DNA of 64,000 nt from CAIWHR01 sp963726765 (lineage in GTDB: Bacteria > Pseudomonadota > Gammaproteobacteria > Burkholderiales > Casimicrobiaceae): NCBI GenBank assembly GCA_963726765.1, contig CAVSDH010000010.1:186001-250000 (forward strand), read 5' to 3'. The position numbers and the translations under genes are program-made. The notes under the pieces are model-generated. The model did not search any database. It was not told the DNA's origin and saw nothing but the letters and a program-made list of their open reading frames with translations. Below are positions 62,335 through 64,000 of the stretch, one piece after another (the first letter of the stretch is position 1; the number at the start of each line of letters is the position of its first letter).

Positions 62335-63636
62335 TCACCCCTTGTACCCGAGCAGCCTCGGGAGGAACAGCACGGTACTGGGCACGAGCGTCATCACCGC
62401 GAGCGCGCCGATCATCACGTACAGGAACGGCATCACCTCGCGCACCATCTCGCGCAGCGGAACCCGGGCGATCTTGGTCATCATGAAGAGCAGCAGCCCG
62501 AACGGCGGCGTGACCAGCCCCAACATGATGTTGACGACGCACACCACGCCGAAGTGGACCATGTCGATGCCCAGCGTCTGTGCGGTAGGAATCAGCACGG
62601 GGAGGATCACGAGGATGATCGTCGTTCCTTCGAGGAAGCAGCCGAGAATCAGCAGCAGAACGTTGACCATCAGCAGGAACACGAGCGGCGACAGCTGGTA
62701 CGCCTTCAGCATCGCACTCAGAGTCTTCGGGATGTTCTCCGACGTGATGACGAAATTGAACACCATCGCGCCTGCGATGAGCATGCCGATCGACACCGTG
62801 ACGCGCGCGCTGGATACCAGCGCCTCGTATACGTCCTTCGCTCGCAGGCTGCGATACAGGAATGCGGAGACCAGCAACGCGTACGCGGCGGCGACCGCAG
62901 CGGCCTCGGTGGGAGTGGTGACACCGGTCCACATGCACCCGAGCAGGATCACCGGCATCATGAGCGCCGGCAATGCCAGCCAGGTCACGCGAGGCAGCTC
63001 GCGCATCGGCACGGGCTTCTCGACCGGGAAGTTGCGACGCTTCGCGACGAAGGCAATGAGGCCGCTCTGGACGGCCCCTAGAAGCAAGCCGGGTATCACG
63101 CCACCGAGGAAGAGGTAGCCGACTGACGTGTCCGATACCAGCGCATAGAGCACGAGCGGGATCGACGGCGGGATGATCGGCCCGATGACGGACGATACGC
63201 AGGTCAGCGCGGCGGCGAACGCCGGCGGATACTTCCCGTTGCGCGTCATCATGGTCTGCATCAGCTTGCCCGAGGCCGCCGCATCGGCGAGCGCGGAACC
63301 CGACATGCTCGCAAGGACGATGGCCTGCAGGACGTTCACCTGCGCGAGTCCGCCGCGGAAGCGCCCGACGATTGCGTTGCAGAAGTCCAGCAGCCTTTCC
63401 AGAATGGCGCCGGTGCTCATGAACGAGGCGGCGAGGATGAACAGCGGGATCGCAAGCAGCAGCTGGCTCGCCATCATGCCGTTCAGCAACTGCTCGGCCG
63501 CGGTCCCCATGTCGAGCCCCGACACGAACAGCCAGAGAATGGATCCGCCGATCATCGCGTAGGCGACAGGCAGTCCGATCAAGCTCAACCCGACGATGGC
63601 GATGAGCGCAAGGGACAACGGGCTGAACAGGTTCAT
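62335..63636 (-). CDS. dctM: TRAP transporter large permease (DctM/SiaM-like)
   Basis: 433 residues, about twelve membrane helices, typical length for DctM. Family segments are LLLAIPLFILAASFMSTGAI, ASMSGSALADAAASGKLMQT, IGPIIPPSIPLVLYALVSDT and GVTTPTEAAAVAAAYALLVS. It drives Na+-coupled uptake of organic acids together with the small permease and a periplasmic DctP protein. Its ATG overlaps the DctQ stop (ATGA). The binding protein should lie beyond the right edge of the window. Confidence 0.95.
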   Translation of the reverse strand: MNLFSPLSLALIAIVGLSLIGLPVAYAMIGGSILWLFVSGLDMGTAAEQLLNGMMASQLLLAIPLFILAASFMSTGAILERLLDFCNAIVGRFRGGLAQVNVLQAIVLASMSGSALADAAASGKLMQTMMTRNGKYPPAFAAALTCVSSVIGPIIPPSIPLVLYALVSDTSVGYLFLGGVIPGLLLGAVQSGLIAFVAKRRNFPVEKPVPMRELPRVTWLALPALMMPVILLGCMWTGVTTPTEAAAVAAAYALLVSAFLYRSLRAKDVYEALVSSARVTVSIGMLIAGAMVFNFVITSENIPKTLSAMLKAYQLSPLVFLLMVNVLLLILGCFLEGTTIILVILPVLIPTAQTLGIDMVHFGVVCVVNIMLGLVTPPFGLLLFMMTKIARVPLREMVREVMPFLYVMIGALAVMTLVPSTVLFLPRLLGYKG

Positions 63637-64000
63637 AGTCCGGAGCCCGCCTTGGTGATGTCGGCTCCTTCGGGGGCCTCGCCGCGGAGCGCGCCCACGA
63701 TCGCCCAGACGTAGCGGACGATTACGGCCATGGCGAAGACGACGTAAACCGAATAGAGGATGTCGAGGCGGATATTGAGGTAGGAACTGCTTTCGACCTT
63801 CATGAAGGCCACGTATTTGATGGTGGCGGGTAGCGCCATGCCGAACAGGACCACCGCCGCAACGGCAACGATGAGGTCGACGATGCGCCGTCCCAACGGC
63901 CCCAAACTGCCCGAAAGGAGGTCAAAGCGGACCTCCTCGCTCTCCTTCAGCCAGAAGGCGGAGCCCAGCAGCACCATGTACAGCCACGTGACGACGGACA
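63633..64000 (-). CDS. dctQ: TRAP transporter small permease (DctQ-like), partial
   Basis: About 122 residues are visible; the frame is still open at the window edge, so the N-terminus is missing. The visible part has the DctQ core TWLYMVLLGSAFWLKESEEV followed by RFDLLSG and two more hydrophobic helices (IVDLIVAVAAVVLFGMALPA, ILYSVYVVFAMAVIVRYVWA). It overlaps DctM by ATGA. Only the C-terminal three quarters or so can be judged. Confidence 0.88.
   Translation of the reverse strand, partial: SVVTWLYMVLLGSAFWLKESEEVRFDLLSGSLGPLGRRIVDLIVAVAAVVLFGMALPATIKYVAFMKVESSSYLNIRLDILYSVYVVFAMAVIVRYVWAIVGALRGEAPEGADITKAGSGL

Noticed and set aside
1..64000. Mobile elements, prophage genes, CRISPR repeats, tRNA or rRNA genes
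   Set aside because: None recognised on either strand; no transposase- or integrase-like protein and no regular repeat array was found by eye.

Overview
The window is GC-rich, densely coding DNA from a proteobacterium, most likely a betaproteobacterium of the Burkholderiales type. The evidence is the block nadD-rsfS-rlmH-maf-rng, the block RNB nuclease-tonB-mtgA, and the large stock of Liv-type ABC and TRAP uptake systems. This placement rests on gene order and protein family recognition only. I saw no rRNA, tRNA, CRISPR array, transposase or phage gene.

Left part, 1-23.2 kb, is mostly housekeeping: the end of a kdpB-kdpC-kdpD-kdpE potassium system, proA, a DsrE-like protein, a CDF cation transporter, an MFS transporter, a DUF924 protein, the block nadD-rsfS-rlmH-maf-rng, a PHB-depolymerase-like esterase, two VOC proteins, a D-threonine aldolase-like enzyme, an ECF sigma/anti-sigma pair, mgtE, mtgA, a TonB protein and an RNB exoribonuclease.

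Middle and right part, 23.2-64 kb, is a catabolic island. It opens with a rightward unit (IclR regulator, acyl-CoA dehydrogenase, class I CoA-transferase). It then becomes about 37 kb of almost uninterrupted leftward genes. These encode three shikimate dehydrogenase homologues, two type II and one type I 3-dehydroquinate dehydratases, six full Gfo/Idh/MocA oxidoreductases plus one internally deleted one, three SDR dehydrogenases, two ketopantoate-reductase-like proteins, a class III CoA-transferase, a MaoC hydratase, an enoyl-CoA hydratase, a hydroxy-/oxo-alkenoate hydratase-like protein and a xylose-isomerase-like TIM barrel. Uptake is served by two complete Liv permease/ATPase sets, four periplasmic binding proteins, an MFS transporter and a TRAP transporter that runs off the right edge. 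The set suggests import and dehydrogenation/dehydration of hydroaromatic acids (quinate- or shikimate-like) or related polyols, then CoA activation and beta-oxidation-like steps. The substrate is inferred, not shown.

The only rightward gene inside that stretch is a LysR regulator at 46.9 kb. A 53-bp regulatory unit (an ATR-N5-YAT dyad, a CATTGCATGGAC core containing the -35, a 17-bp spacer and a TATYGT -10) occurs three times, upstream of three leftward operons, one copy being in the LysR divergent region. I propose a local LysR regulon.

About a dozen genes, including nadD and rlmH, are broken by frameshifts. Nearly all are repaired by removing one base, often in a short homopolymer. I read these as insertion-type sequencing errors and annotate the genes as single CDSs with the break positions.
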